From Pseudomonas sp. GV085 (lineage in GTDB: Bacteria > Pseudomonadota > Gammaproteobacteria > Pseudomonadales > Pseudomonadaceae): 64,000 bases of DNA. A program made the translations under genes and the position numbers. Numbering within the stretch: position 1 is the stretch's first letter; every line of letters begins with the position of its first letter. Location: assembly GCF_003050925.1 (NCBI RefSeq), contig NZ_QAOV01000005.1, forward strand, positions 124,001 to 188,000, given 5' to 3'. Shown here in pieces: positions 1 to 8,149 of the stretch. The notes beneath the pieces were generated by a model. The model was not told the DNA's origin and did not search any database. It worked only from the letters and a program-made list of their open reading frames with translations.

Positions 1-627
1 GTGGTGACCCTGACCCAGGCCACCGAAGTCGGCAGCGTCTACACCCCGGACGAAATCCGCGCCATCAGCGCCACCTGCAAGGAACTGGGCCTGAACCTGC
101 ACATGGATGGCGCGCGCTTCTCCAACGCCTGCGCATTCCTCGGCTGCACCCCGGCCGACCTGACCTGGAAGGCCGGCGTCGACGTGCTGTGCTTCGGCGG
201 TACGAAAAACGGCATGGCGGTGGGCGAGGCGATTCTGTTCTTCAACCACAAACTCGCCGAAGACTTCGATTACCGCTGCAAACAGGCCGGGCAACTGGCG
301 TCGAAAATGCGCTTCCTCTCGGCACCATGGGTCGGAATCCTGGAAAACGACGCCTGGCTCAAATACGCCAACCACGCCAACCACTGCGCGCAATTGCTGG
401 CCGAACTGGTCAGCGACATTCCGGGCGTGGAGCTGATGTTCCCGGTACAGGCCAACGGCGTGTTCCTGCAACTGTCGGAACCGGCCATCGCCGCGCTGAC
501 CGCCAAGGGCTGGCGCTTCTACACCTTCATCGGCAACGGCGGCGCACGGTTCATGTGCTCGTGGGACACCGAGGAAGAGCGCGTACGTGAGTTGGCGCGG
601 GATATCCGTGAAGTGATGTCCCACTAA
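1..627 (+). CDS. ltaE: Low-specificity L-threonine aldolase, C-terminal part
   Basis: This gene is cut by the window start; only the last 208 codons are present. The product is a PLP enzyme that splits L-threonine or allo-threonine into glycine and acetaldehyde. Seen: HMDGARF near residue 34, whose Asp and Arg hold the cofactor, and CFGGTKNG near residue 64, whose Lys is the expected Schiff-base lysine. Family knowledge gives a full length of about 345 residues, so roughly 140 residues lie upstream. Production of glycine fits the glycine betaine genes that follow. The first codon GTG is not a start. A REP pair lies just after the stop. Confidence 0.9.
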   Translation: MVTLTQATEVGSVYTPDEIRAISATCKELGLNLHMDGARFSNACAFLGCTPADLTWKAGVDVLCFGGTKNGMAVGEAILFFNHKLAEDFDYRCKQAGQLASKMRFLSAPWVGILENDAWLKYANHANHCAQLLAELVSDIPGVELMFPVQANGVFLQLSEPAIAALTAKGWRFYTFIGNGGARFMCSWDTEEERVRELARDIREVMSH

Positions 628-648
628 AACTTTGGTTAACCCAGCCCC

Positions 649-740
649 CTGCAGGAGCGAGCCTGCTCGCGATGAGGCCCGATCATTCACCAGATCTGTT
701 GGATGAAAGACCGCTATCGCGAGCAGGCTCACTCCTACAA
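649..740. repeat. REPIN (inverted REP pair)
   Basis: Two REP copies in opposite orientation (CTGCAGGAGCGAGCCTGC at the left, the complement at 715-740) surround an unrelated loop. It lies between the aldolase and the SDR gene and can form a long hairpin. Confidence 0.85.
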
Positions 741-837
741 AAGCCATCCGTATCCCCTGACAGTCCGCACCTGAAGACATCGTCTACATTGTTTGTCGAG
801 CCGATCCGCTCACATAACAACAATCAGGAGCGTCAGC

Positions 838-1662
838 ATGTCGTTGCAAGGCAAAACCCTGTTCATCACCGGTGCCAGCCGCGGCATCGGCCGCGAGATT
901 GCGCTGCGGGCCGCACGCGATGGGGCCAACATTGTGATCGCCGCCAAAAGTGCCGAACCCCACCCCAAGTTGCCGGGCACGATTTTCAGTGTGGCCCGGG
1001 AAGTGGAAGCCGCTGGCGGGAAAGCCTTGGCTCTGCAGGTGGATGTGCGTGAGGAAGACGCCGTACGCGAAGCGCTGGCCCAGGCCAACGAACATTTCGG
1101 CAGCATCGATGCGCTGATCAATAACGCCGGGGCGATCAAATTGACCGGGGTCCAGCACCTCGAACTCAAACGCTTCGACTTGATGCATCAGATCAACACC
1201 CGTGCCGTGCTGCTGTGCAGCCAGGCCGCCCTGCCCTATTTGAAGAAGCCCGGTGGCCACATCCTCAACCTGTCCCCACCCCTGAACCTGGCCACCAAGT
1301 GGTTTGCCCAGTACAGCCCGTACACCGTGACCAAATACGGCATGAGCATGCTGACCTTGGGCATGAGTGAGGAATTCAGGAATTACGGGATCAGCGTCAA
1401 CTCGCTGTGGCCACAGACAATGATCGCCACCGCTGCCATCGAGTTTCAGCTGGGGTCGAGGGAGTCGTTCAAGCATGCGCGCCTGCCTGCGATCATGGCC
1501 GATGCGGCGCACGTCATTTTGAGCAGTACCAACCGCAGCCTGACCGGGCGACTGTTGATTGATGAGGAAATTTTGCGGGAGAACGGTGCGACCGAGTTCA
1601 ATCACTATCGCTTTGCACCGGACAGCAGCGACACACTAATGCCTGACCTGTTCGTCGACTGA
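838..1662 (+). CDS. SDR family oxidoreductase (HSDL2-like)
   Basis: A 274-residue short-chain dehydrogenase. Seen: the nucleotide motif TGASRGIG at 11-18, NNAG at 95-98, and a catalytic set Ser146, Tyr162 and Lys166 (YTVTK). The strand before the active serine reads LNLSPPLNL, which I associate with the HSDL2 subgroup. The start at 838 is chosen because CAGGAG lies 7 bases upstream and the protein then begins in the usual way, MSLQGKT; an earlier in-frame ATG would add 15 residues without a Rossmann role. The substrate cannot be read from sequence. It stands alone between two REP pairs, so a link to betaine catabolism is only positional. Confidence 0.88.
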   Translation: MSLQGKTLFITGASRGIGREIALRAARDGANIVIAAKSAEPHPKLPGTIFSVAREVEAAGGKALALQVDVREEDAVREALAQANEHFGSIDALINNAGAIKLTGVQHLELKRFDLMHQINTRAVLLCSQAALPYLKKPGGHILNLSPPLNLATKWFAQYSPYTVTKYGMSMLTLGMSEEFRNYGISVNSLWPQTMIATAAIEFQLGSRESFKHARLPAIMADAAHVILSSTNRSLTGRLLIDEEILRENGATEFNHYRFAPDSSDTLMPDLFVD

Positions 1663-1680
1663 GTGGATCGAGTCCGCCTC

Positions 1681-1780
1681 TGTAGGAGCGAGCTCGCTCG
1701 CGATGGACGCTAACGATAACGCGTGCTTTCTGAATAAACGCAGCGCTTTCAAGCCCATCGCGAGCAAGCTCGCTCCTACA
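1681..1780. repeat. REPIN
   Basis: Inverted REP pair: TGTAGGAGCGAGCTCGCTCG at the left and its near complement ending TCGCTCCTACA at the right. The gap between the convergent SDR and gbcB genes is almost entirely this element. The loop resembles those of the pairs at 39764, 53618 and 56641. Confidence 0.88.
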
Positions 1781-1795
1781 GAGGATCGGCGTTGA

Positions 1796-2896
1796 TCAAT
1801 ACTCGATCCGCACGTCCCCTTTCGGCACGCTGCAGCACGACAGGATATACCCTTCGGCTTCGTCTTCCTCGGTGATCCCGCCGTTGTGTTCCATTTCCAC
1901 TTCACCACCCAGCTTCAACACCTTGCAGGTGCCGCAGATGCCCATGCCGCACGCTTTCGGGATCATCAGGCCGACCTTGGCCGCCGCCGCATGCACGGTC
2001 TCGCCCGGGGCCACACGAATGCTCTTGCCGGATGCGATGAATTCCACCTGATGCAGATCCGCCTCGTCCACTTCCGCTGCCTCGGCCGCTTGTTCAGCGT
2101 GTTCCACGGCGTCGGCGCGGGCTTCTGGCGGAGTCGCGCCGAAGGACTCTTCGTGGTAGCGCGACATGTCGAAGCCAGCGCCTTCCAGCAAGCGCTTGAC
2201 CGCGCTCATATACGGTGTCGGGCCGCAGCAGAACACTTCGCGCTCAAGGAAATCCGGCGCCATCAATTCAAGCATTCTGTGGTTCAGGTAACCGCGATAA
2301 CCGGCCCAAGGCTCACCCATGCCATGTTTCTCGCAGATCAGGTGCAGGCTGAAGTTCTCGATCCGCGAAGCCATGTGTTCCAGTTCGCGGTGGTAAATGA
2401 TGTCTTTGGGCGAGCGGGCGCTGTGGATAAACGTCATGTCGACGTTGCCGTTGGTGTCGTAGAACCAGCGCGCCATGGACATGCACGGCGTGATGCCGAC
2501 GCCGCCGCTGAGGTAGAGTACTTTCGGCGCAGGGAAGTCCATGGCATTGAACAGTCCGACCGGCCCGTGCACCGCCAGCTCCTGGCCTTCATGCAGAGTG
2601 TCGTGCAGCCAGTTGGACACCTTGCCCCCCGGCACACGCTTGATGGTCACCGAAAAGCTGTACGGCACCGACGGCGAACTGGAAATGGTGTAGGAGCGCA
2701 TGATCTGTACGCCGTCGATTTCCAGCTCCAGGGTGACGAATTGCCCGGGCTTGAAAAAGAACAGAATCGGCTGGTCGGCCATGAAACAGAAGGTGCGCAC
2801 ATCCCAGGTTTCCTGGATGACTTTGACGCAACGGACAATGTGTCGGCCATTGGCCCAGGTCTGGGTGGTTACCGGGTTCAGGAAGCTGTTGGACAT
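1796..2896 (-). CDS. gbcB: Glycine betaine demethylase, reductase subunit
   Basis: GbcB passes electrons from NAD(P)H to the Rieske oxygenase GbcA in the first demethylation of glycine betaine. In 366 residues it shows a ferredoxin reductase module (FAD motif RSYTISS at 67-73, pyridine nucleotide motif GGVGITP at 131-137) followed by a C-terminal plant-type [2Fe-2S] domain with Cys at about 316, 321 and 324 and a late SCC near 354. An acidic linker rich in Glu and Ala joins the two. The start at 2896 (MSNSFLNP) is preferred over an upstream ATG because the 22 extra residues look untranslated. It is divergent from gbcA, with a shared 279 bp control region. Confidence 0.95.
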   Translation of the reverse strand: MSNSFLNPVTTQTWANGRHIVRCVKVIQETWDVRTFCFMADQPILFFFKPGQFVTLELEIDGVQIMRSYTISSSPSVPYSFSVTIKRVPGGKVSNWLHDTLHEGQELAVHGPVGLFNAMDFPAPKVLYLSGGVGITPCMSMARWFYDTNGNVDMTFIHSARSPKDIIYHRELEHMASRIENFSLHLICEKHGMGEPWAGYRGYLNHRMLELMAPDFLEREVFCCGPTPYMSAVKRLLEGAGFDMSRYHEESFGATPPEARADAVEHAEQAAEAAEVDEADLHQVEFIASGKSIRVAPGETVHAAAAKVGLMIPKACGMGICGTCKVLKLGGEVEMEHNGGITEEDEAEGYILSCCSVPKGDVRIEY

Positions 2897-2972
2897 GCTG
2901 ATCTCCACGGCCGACTGTCGGCCTTCATGTTGGGGATTCTGCGTATAGCGCGAACCTCCCATTTACCTATCT

Positions 2973-2997
2973 GCGACATTCACATACTTATCGCGAC
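2973..2997 (+). promoter_or_regulatory. Possible GbdR site between gbcB and gbcA
   Basis: Two GCGAC blocks (2973 and 2993) are spaced 20 bp apart in the divergent control region, each next to AT-rich bases. They resemble the 21 bp direct repeat before cbcX (26980-27021), which also has CGAC cores. GbdR is known to activate gbcA and gbcB. Assigning this exact site is inference and weaker than the cbcX case because the period is one base shorter. Confidence 0.4.
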
Positions 2998-3175
2998 CAG
3001 CCCCCAATTACCGGGGGTTGCGCGTCGGGAACAGATTGGGCCATGTCGCCCATGGATAAGGTTCCGGGCAGCGCCGGCCCCACACTCGCCTCAACAGATA
3101 ACTGCTGTTTTTTGTCTTGCGTCGCACAACCGTAGCCACTATTCGCCGGCCACACAGAATGGCCTTGAGGATTAA

Positions 3176-4474
3176 ATGATGGACGTCACCACTACCCTGA
3201 GCCTGGGCGATCCGCTGGAACCCGCACGCAAGGCCACCGCACAGATGCTGCAAGAGCGCGAGCGCACCTTCTCGCTGCCGCAGCCGTTTTACTCTGACGA
3301 GCGGCTGTTTGATATCGATATGCAGGAAATCTTCCAGAAAGAGTGGTTGATCGCCGGCATGACCTGCGAAATCCCGACCAAGGGCAACTACCTGACCCTG
3401 CAAGTCGGCAAGAACCCGATCATTGTGATTCGTGGTGCCGACGGCGTGGTCCATGCGTTCCACAACGTCTGCCGTCACCGCGGTTCTCGGCTGTGCACCA
3501 GTGAAAAAGGCAAAGTCGCCAAACTGGTCTGCCACTACCACCAGTGGACGTATGAGCTGGACGGTCGCCTGCTGTTCGCCGGCACCGAAATGGGCGCCGA
3601 CTTCGACATGAAGCAGTACGGCCTCAAGCCAGTAAACGTCAAAACTGCTGGCGGTTACATCTTCATCAGCCTGTCGGAAAACCCGCCGGCCATCGATGAC
3701 TTCCTGTCGACGCTGAACCATTACATGGAACCGTACGATATGGAGAACACCAAGGTGGCGATCCAGACCACCTTGTTCGAAAAAGCCAACTGGAAACTGG
3801 TGCTGGAAAACAACCGCGAGTGCTACCACTGCAACGCGTCGCACCCGGAACTGTTGAAAACCCTGCTGGAATGGGACGACGTCACCGACCCGCGCGCGGA
3901 TCAGGCCTTCAAGGACCACGTCGCTGCTTCGGCCGCTGCCTGGGAAGCCGAGAAGATCCCTTACGCCCACGCCAGTTTCGGCCTGCGTAACCGTATCGTG
4001 CGCATGCCGCTGCTCAAGGGCACCGTGTCGATGACGATCGACGGCAAGCAAGGCTGCAAAAAACTCATGGGCCGGATCCAGAACCCGGATCTGGGCTCGA
4101 TGCGCATCCTGCACCTGCCGCACTCGTGGAACCACTGCATGGGCGACCACATCATCGTGTTCACCGTGTGGCCGATCAGCGCCCAGGAAACCATGGTCAC
4201 CACCAAGTGGATCGTGCACAAGGACGCGGTCGAAGGCGTGGACTACGACGTGGAGCGCATGCGCCAGGTCTGGGACGCCACCAACGACCAGGACCGTCGC
4301 CTGGCCGAAGAGAACCAGCGCGGCATCAACTCCACCGCCTACCAGCCTGGCCCGTACTCCAAGACCTATGAGTTCGGCGTGGTGAACTTCGTGGACTGGT
4401 ACAGCGAGCGGTTGCTGAACAACCTTGGGGCCGAGCCTGCGCCGTACCTCAAAGGGGTTCCGGTCAGCGGCTGA
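3176..4474 (+). CDS. gbcA: Glycine betaine demethylase, Rieske oxygenase subunit
   Basis: GbcA is the terminal oxygenase that removes one methyl group from glycine betaine as formaldehyde, giving dimethylglycine. Seen in 432 residues: the Rieske [2Fe-2S] set Cys99-x-His101 and Cys119-x2-His122, then the mononuclear iron ligands in NRECYHCNASH (His218, His223), as in ring-hydroxylating oxygenase alpha subunits. Two adjacent ATG codons (3176 and 3179) can start the gene; GAGG lies just upstream of both, so the true N-terminus may be one residue shorter. It forms a divergent pair with gbcB. No terminator stem is obvious before the REP pair at 4484. Confidence 0.95.
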   Translation: MMDVTTTLSLGDPLEPARKATAQMLQERERTFSLPQPFYSDERLFDIDMQEIFQKEWLIAGMTCEIPTKGNYLTLQVGKNPIIVIRGADGVVHAFHNVCRHRGSRLCTSEKGKVAKLVCHYHQWTYELDGRLLFAGTEMGADFDMKQYGLKPVNVKTAGGYIFISLSENPPAIDDFLSTLNHYMEPYDMENTKVAIQTTLFEKANWKLVLENNRECYHCNASHPELLKTLLEWDDVTDPRADQAFKDHVAASAAAWEAEKIPYAHASFGLRNRIVRMPLLKGTVSMTIDGKQGCKKLMGRIQNPDLGSMRILHLPHSWNHCMGDHIIVFTVWPISAQETMVTTKWIVHKDAVEGVDYDVERMRQVWDATNDQDRRLAEENQRGINSTAYQPGPYSKTYEFGVVNFVDWYSERLLNNLGAEPAPYLKGVPVSG

Positions 4475-4483
4475 AGCTCTCCC

Positions 4484-4599
4484 CTGTAGGAACGGGCTTG
4501 CTCCGGGCGGCGTTCCGACGAAAAACTCGAGGCCACCGCTGGGCATCTGGTTTTACGCGTTATCGTTCACGACCTTCGCGAGCAAGCTCGCTCCTACAA
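4484..4599. repeat. REPIN, diverged left arm
   Basis: The right arm TCGCGAGCAAGCTCGCTCCT is canonical, while the left arm (TGTAGGAACGGGCTTGCTCC) has decayed. It lies between gbcA and the DnaA-box array. Confidence 0.75.
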
Positions 4600-4699
4600 G
4601 GGGCTTGCCCGCGACAGGTTTTCTCTCAGCGCATTAGAACTGTACGAAATATGACCTATCTCGTTCAGGCCTATGCCCGCCGCACCTCCCAGCCTTCCG

Positions 4700-5245
4700 C
4701 AAACAAGTTATCCACATCTCCACCCACAGCTATTGGGGACAACTGTGGAAAGACTGCAAAATTTCTCTAAAAAAACCAAAGAAAAACCGTGACTTATCCA
4801 GAAGCATGCTTCCACGATCGGACTGATCATTTTTTGATCATCAACCTGAAAGGCACGGAATACAAGGCCTCCAGAGGATGGCAAACACCTTATCCACAGA
4901 AGCGCCAACAGACTTTGGGGTTAACTTCGAAGACGCTGTGGAAAACCGCTATGACCCGCAAGAAACCGGTGTTTTCGCGGAATTCTCCAGCTCACAACCA
5001 TCAATTGATCATTTTTTGATCGCAACCATGAAAGCCGCTGTTTATAAGGCCTGCAGCCGATAGCAAACATCTTATCCACAGAAGCGCCAACAGAGATTGG
5101 GGGCAAGTCTGCATCCCCAGCAGCACTTATCCCCTTGAAAAAGCTTGGAAAAACCAGGAGCAAGGCTGGTTGCTTTTTGAGCAACGGCTTGCAGGGCTTT
5201 ATTTATATGGGGTGTAGCGAGGGGCGAACATGTTATCCACAGAAC
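4700..5245 (+). repeat. Tandem DnaA-box array with about 182 bp units
   Basis: This fills the long gap between gbcA and the aspartic protease gene; no credible gene was seen in it. Four perfect TTATCCACA boxes, all on the plus strand, start at 4708, 4890, 5072 and 5233, spaced 182, 182 and 161 bp. Each is preceded by GCAAACA or GCGAACA, and the last three are followed by AGAA then CCAACAG. A second motif, TGATCATTTTTTGATC, occurs at 4824 and 5006, again 182 bp apart. GGCCT with a CAG lies before the second and third boxes. The pattern is an imperfect tandem repeat rather than scattered boxes. Known roles for such clusters are replication initiation, DnaA titration or DnaA reactivation; which applies is not visible. 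Confidence 0.8.
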
Positions 5246-5280
5246 CACCAACAGGGATTGTGGGTAAACACCGAAGTTGT

Positions 5281-6501
5281 TCAAACTTTATTGAGGCATG
5301 AGCGACCTGAATCCAGGTCCAGGTTCAATTCAAAGTCTTTGAAGGCGCGCCATCCGAGCAATATCGACGGGACATATTGCCCGCCGATCAGCGAAGGCGG
5401 GATGGTAAAGCCCGGGTAGTATTTGTAGGTGACCGCCATGGTATTGCCTTGCAGGGCCAATACGCCGTCGAAGCGTTGGAAGCGCTTGCTGTCGTTGGCG
5501 GTAACGCTCGAGCGTCCCGGTGTCAGCGCTTGCGCAACACTGAGCTGCCTGCCGGGCGACGAGGCCGTCAGGTAGTCGACATTTCCGGTATCGATGATGG
5601 CCTGCGTTGCCCTGCGATCCAGCTGTGCGGCCACCACCAGCCGTTGATTGAGATCCAGGCGGCTGACGACAATCGACGCATCACAGCGTTTGGCCGGCGG
5701 TGGATTCAGCTCCAGTGTTCTGTTGGTGATCTTCAAGCGCCCCAGCTTGCTGATCAGATCCAGCCCCAACAGATTGTCCCGGTCGCTGACAAAGACCAGG
5801 ACGTTCCTGAACTCGCGGGTGCCGACTTTCAGCGACCCGAGAATTCCCAGCCTCGCGGCCAAGCCCTTTTCGCCATAAAACGTGCTGTAGCGATAAAAAG
5901 CATCGGGCAGCAACCTGATGCCCATCTGTTTCGCCGTGTCGATGTTGACCCGGGTTTGCGGTGCACCCGTGTCCAGCACAAAACGCGCCGAGACCCCATT
6001 GGCCGCACCGACCTCGATAAATGGCAGTACTTGTTCAGCGATGTAAAAGTCGTTGGCATACGGATGGAGCGGCAGCACCTCATGCCGCGTCGAACCCTTG
6101 ACCATGAAATCGCCGGTCGCCGCCAGGACAGCCAGTGATTTGCTGCCAAACGTGGAGAACAGGGGCTTCAGATCGGCGCTGGCGGCAATCGCCCGGGCAT
6201 GCCTGGCTTTTATCGCCAGGTAGTATTCGGGGAGTTGGTTGGCGGCCTTGGCTTCGAGCAATCTGGCGAAGACCGTCACAGAACAGCTGAGGTGTCTATC
6301 GGCATCCAACACCTTGTCGCACTGTTGCCGCAGTTGCGCCACGGACGCGTTGCGCCCCTGTTCGGAGTCTATCCACCGATAAAAATCCTGATCAGCCACC
6401 GATGCGTTTGTCTGGGCGGCAGAGATCAAGTCTGTGGATAACCACATGGCCGATGCAAAGAGCGCCAGAAGAGCGATAGTCTTCATATTCAGGCCAATCA
6501 T
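5281..6501 (-). CDS. Retropepsin-like aspartic protease, exported
   Basis: A 406-residue protein with a likely signal peptide (a hydrophobic stretch at about 8-29). Two Asp-Thr-Gly motifs are seen in one chain: LDTGA at 176-180 and IDTGN at 303-307, each after a hydrophobic strand. That gives the two catalytic aspartates of an aspartic protease without needing a dimer, if both halves fold together. The first half also contains a helical region of about 100 residues of unknown role. ATG codons at 6501 and 6486 are both possible; the second leaves a cleaner signal peptide. Neither has a strong ribosome site. The target is unknown, and no operon partner is evident. Confidence 0.75.
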   Translation of the reverse strand: MIGLNMKTIALLALFASAMWLSTDLISAAQTNASVADQDFYRWIDSEQGRNASVAQLRQQCDKVLDADRHLSCSVTVFARLLEAKAANQLPEYYLAIKARHARAIAASADLKPLFSTFGSKSLAVLAATGDFMVKGSTRHEVLPLHPYANDFYIAEQVLPFIEVGAANGVSARFVLDTGAPQTRVNIDTAKQMGIRLLPDAFYRYSTFYGEKGLAARLGILGSLKVGTREFRNVLVFVSDRDNLLGLDLISKLGRLKITNRTLELNPPPAKRCDASIVVSRLDLNQRLVVAAQLDRRATQAIIDTGNVDYLTASSPGRQLSVAQALTPGRSSVTANDSKRFQRFDGVLALQGNTMAVTYKYYPGFTIPPSLIGGQYVPSILLGWRAFKDFELNLDLDSGRSCLNKV

Positions 6502-6671
6502 AAAAACCGGGTTTTATGAGTCAGCGCTGAATGTCTGAAGGCTCCCGAAAGCGTGCCGCACCTTTGATCAGCGCATAGAAAACTGTAGCTCACCGCACTC
6601 GTCGGTGTGGGACGAGCGCGAGGGTTCGTGACGCTGTGGATAACCGTCGCCGGTCGACCCCTCGAGCAAGC

Positions 6672-7238
6672 TCAAGGCCTGTGCATTAGATAGGCATCAC
6701 CGGTGACGCGGATCATGGGATGAGGGGTGACCTGGCAGGTCTTGATGATCCCGAAACCGTGCCGTTCGTAAAAACGCCGGGCGCCAGTGTTGGCGGCGTA
6801 GTCGATCAGGCTCAGGCCATTGAGCCCCAGTTGGTTGGCGCGTTCTTGAGCATGGGCGAGAAACTGCACGCCCAGCCCCCGGTTACGCCAGCCTTCATGC
6901 AGGGCCAGGCTGGAGATGTACAGGGTATCGGGCACTTCCATGTCGGCGTAAGGCGCCAGTACCGGATCAGTCGTCGGCACCGCCAGTGGATCGTGGCGCA
7001 TCACGTAGCTGTGCATCATGCCAATGACCTGACCACCGGCCTCGGCAATCAGGCAGTTCTGGTAGGAGAAATCCACGTCGTCCCGGGCGTATCGAATGGC
7101 ACCTACATCCAGCAAGTCCTGACCGGGCTCGGCTAACTGGCTCCAGATGTAATCCGAAGCGCCCTCTGAGGAAATCTGGAACAGACGCGCAATCGCGCGC
7201 GCGTCTGCACGCACTGCCGAACGAAATTCAACTGCCAT
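6672..7238 (-). CDS. GNAT family N-acetyltransferase
   Basis: A 188-residue acetyltransferase of the GNAT fold, which moves an acetyl group from acetyl-CoA to an amine. Seen: the strand-and-loop core SLALHEGWRNRGLGVQFL, with the R-x-x-G-L-G type acetyl-CoA binding turn, followed by GARRFYERHGFGI, the usual C-terminal Tyr region. The start at 7238 (MAVEFRS) is chosen over an upstream ATG because AGAG lies before it and the extra residues come from the neighbouring repeat. The substrate is not predictable. It is not obviously co-transcribed with the ETF genes, as a REP pair separates them. Confidence 0.85.
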   Translation of the reverse strand: MAVEFRSAVRADARAIARLFQISSEGASDYIWSQLAEPGQDLLDVGAIRYARDDVDFSYQNCLIAEAGGQVIGMMHSYVMRHDPLAVPTTDPVLAPYADMEVPDTLYISSLALHEGWRNRGLGVQFLAHAQERANQLGLNGLSLIDYAANTGARRFYERHGFGIIKTCQVTPHPMIRVTGDAYLMHRP

Positions 7239-7271
7239 TGTTTTTTCTCTGCCAGATTTATCCAGTCCACA

Positions 7272-7356
7272 TGTAAGAACTGCCGCAGGCTGCGATCTTT
7301 TGACCTTGATTATTAAAAACAAGATCAACAGATCGCAGCCTGCGGCAGCTCCTGCA
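7272..7356. repeat. REPIN of a second family
   Basis: Inverted pair with arms of the type CTGCCGCAGGCTGCGATCTT, different from the GCGAGC family found elsewhere in the window. The pairs at 44261 and the single copy at 48643 belong to the same family. Confidence 0.8.
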
Positions 7357-7363
7357 AAAAACG

Positions 7364-8134
7364 CTAGCGGACCACGCCTTCTTCAATCAACAACTTGAGT
7401 ATCGCCTCAGCCCCAGCTTGCGCCGTAACGCCTTTGAGCACTTGTCCGCCACCGCCACTGGCTTTCGCCGTTGCGGCTTTCATACGATCGGCGCCGCTCT
7501 TGGCCTTGATTACCTTCAGGCGCTTGGGGCGTGGCTTGGCCGGTTGCAGGCTGGCGACCGCAAGCAATTGATCATCGATGACTTCAACTTCCTGCGCTTG
7601 CAGCACGCCGCGTCGGGCCGGGCCGTAAGCGCTCTGGCGAGGCTTGGGCGCGGCGTTATCCACCGTTGCCAGAAACGGCAGGCGTACCTTCAGCCGCCGA
7701 CGTTGACCGCGCGGCAAGGCCTGCAGCACCAGCGCCGAACCGCCGTCAATGGACTCGACCTGCGCCAGCCCCACCACCAGCGGCCAGCCCAGGCTCTCGG
7801 CGAGCAGGAACGGCAACATGCCCGAGCCTTCGCCGGTTTCCGCCTGACTGCCGGTCAACACCACCTGAGCACCTGCATCGCGCAGATACTCGGTCAGCGC
7901 CGGTAGCGCATCGGCGCCTTGCGGTTGCTCCAACACATGCAGTTGCTCCAGCCCCATGCCCAGGTAAGCGCGCAATGCAGGCTCGGCGATGTCGCCGGCA
8001 TGCAGCACTTGCAGGTTATCCCCAGCCAGTTGCAGGCCCAGTTCTACCGCCCGCGCATCCTGCTCCGCGCGACGTGGCCGACCGGACGTCGGGTGGGCGC
8101 CGATGGACACCAGGCTGATGATTTTCGTGCTCAT
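7364..8134 (-). CDS. etfB: Electron transfer flavoprotein beta subunit (dgc-linked)
   Basis: A 256-residue ETF beta-type protein, the partner of the alpha subunit encoded just upstream (15 bp gap). ETFs carry electrons from flavin dehydrogenases to the quinone pool. Seen: the ETF fold pattern with ALTEYLRDAGAQVVLTGSQA, where the adenine-nucleotide loop lies, and GEGSGMLPFLLAESLGWP. The C-terminal Lys-rich stretch (KPRPKRLKVIKAKSG) and Gly-rich tail are longer than in the housekeeping beta subunit. Its place in the dgc operon suggests it serves dimethylglycine demethylase. AAGGAAAGGG lies before the start. It is the last gene of the minus-strand operon. Confidence 0.88.
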   Translation of the reverse strand: MSTKIISLVSIGAHPTSGRPRRAEQDARAVELGLQLAGDNLQVLHAGDIAEPALRAYLGMGLEQLHVLEQPQGADALPALTEYLRDAGAQVVLTGSQAETGEGSGMLPFLLAESLGWPLVVGLAQVESIDGGSALVLQALPRGQRRRLKVRLPFLATVDNAAPKPRQSAYGPARRGVLQAQEVEVIDDQLLAVASLQPAKPRPKRLKVIKAKSGADRMKAATAKASGGGGQVLKGVTAQAGAEAILKLLIEEGVVR

Positions 8135-8149
8135 AACCCTTTCCTTCCC

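Noticed and set aside
4425..5419. Several short open frames in the DnaA-box region
   Set aside because: They overlap each other on both strands, include the repeats, and have no ribosome site or known family.
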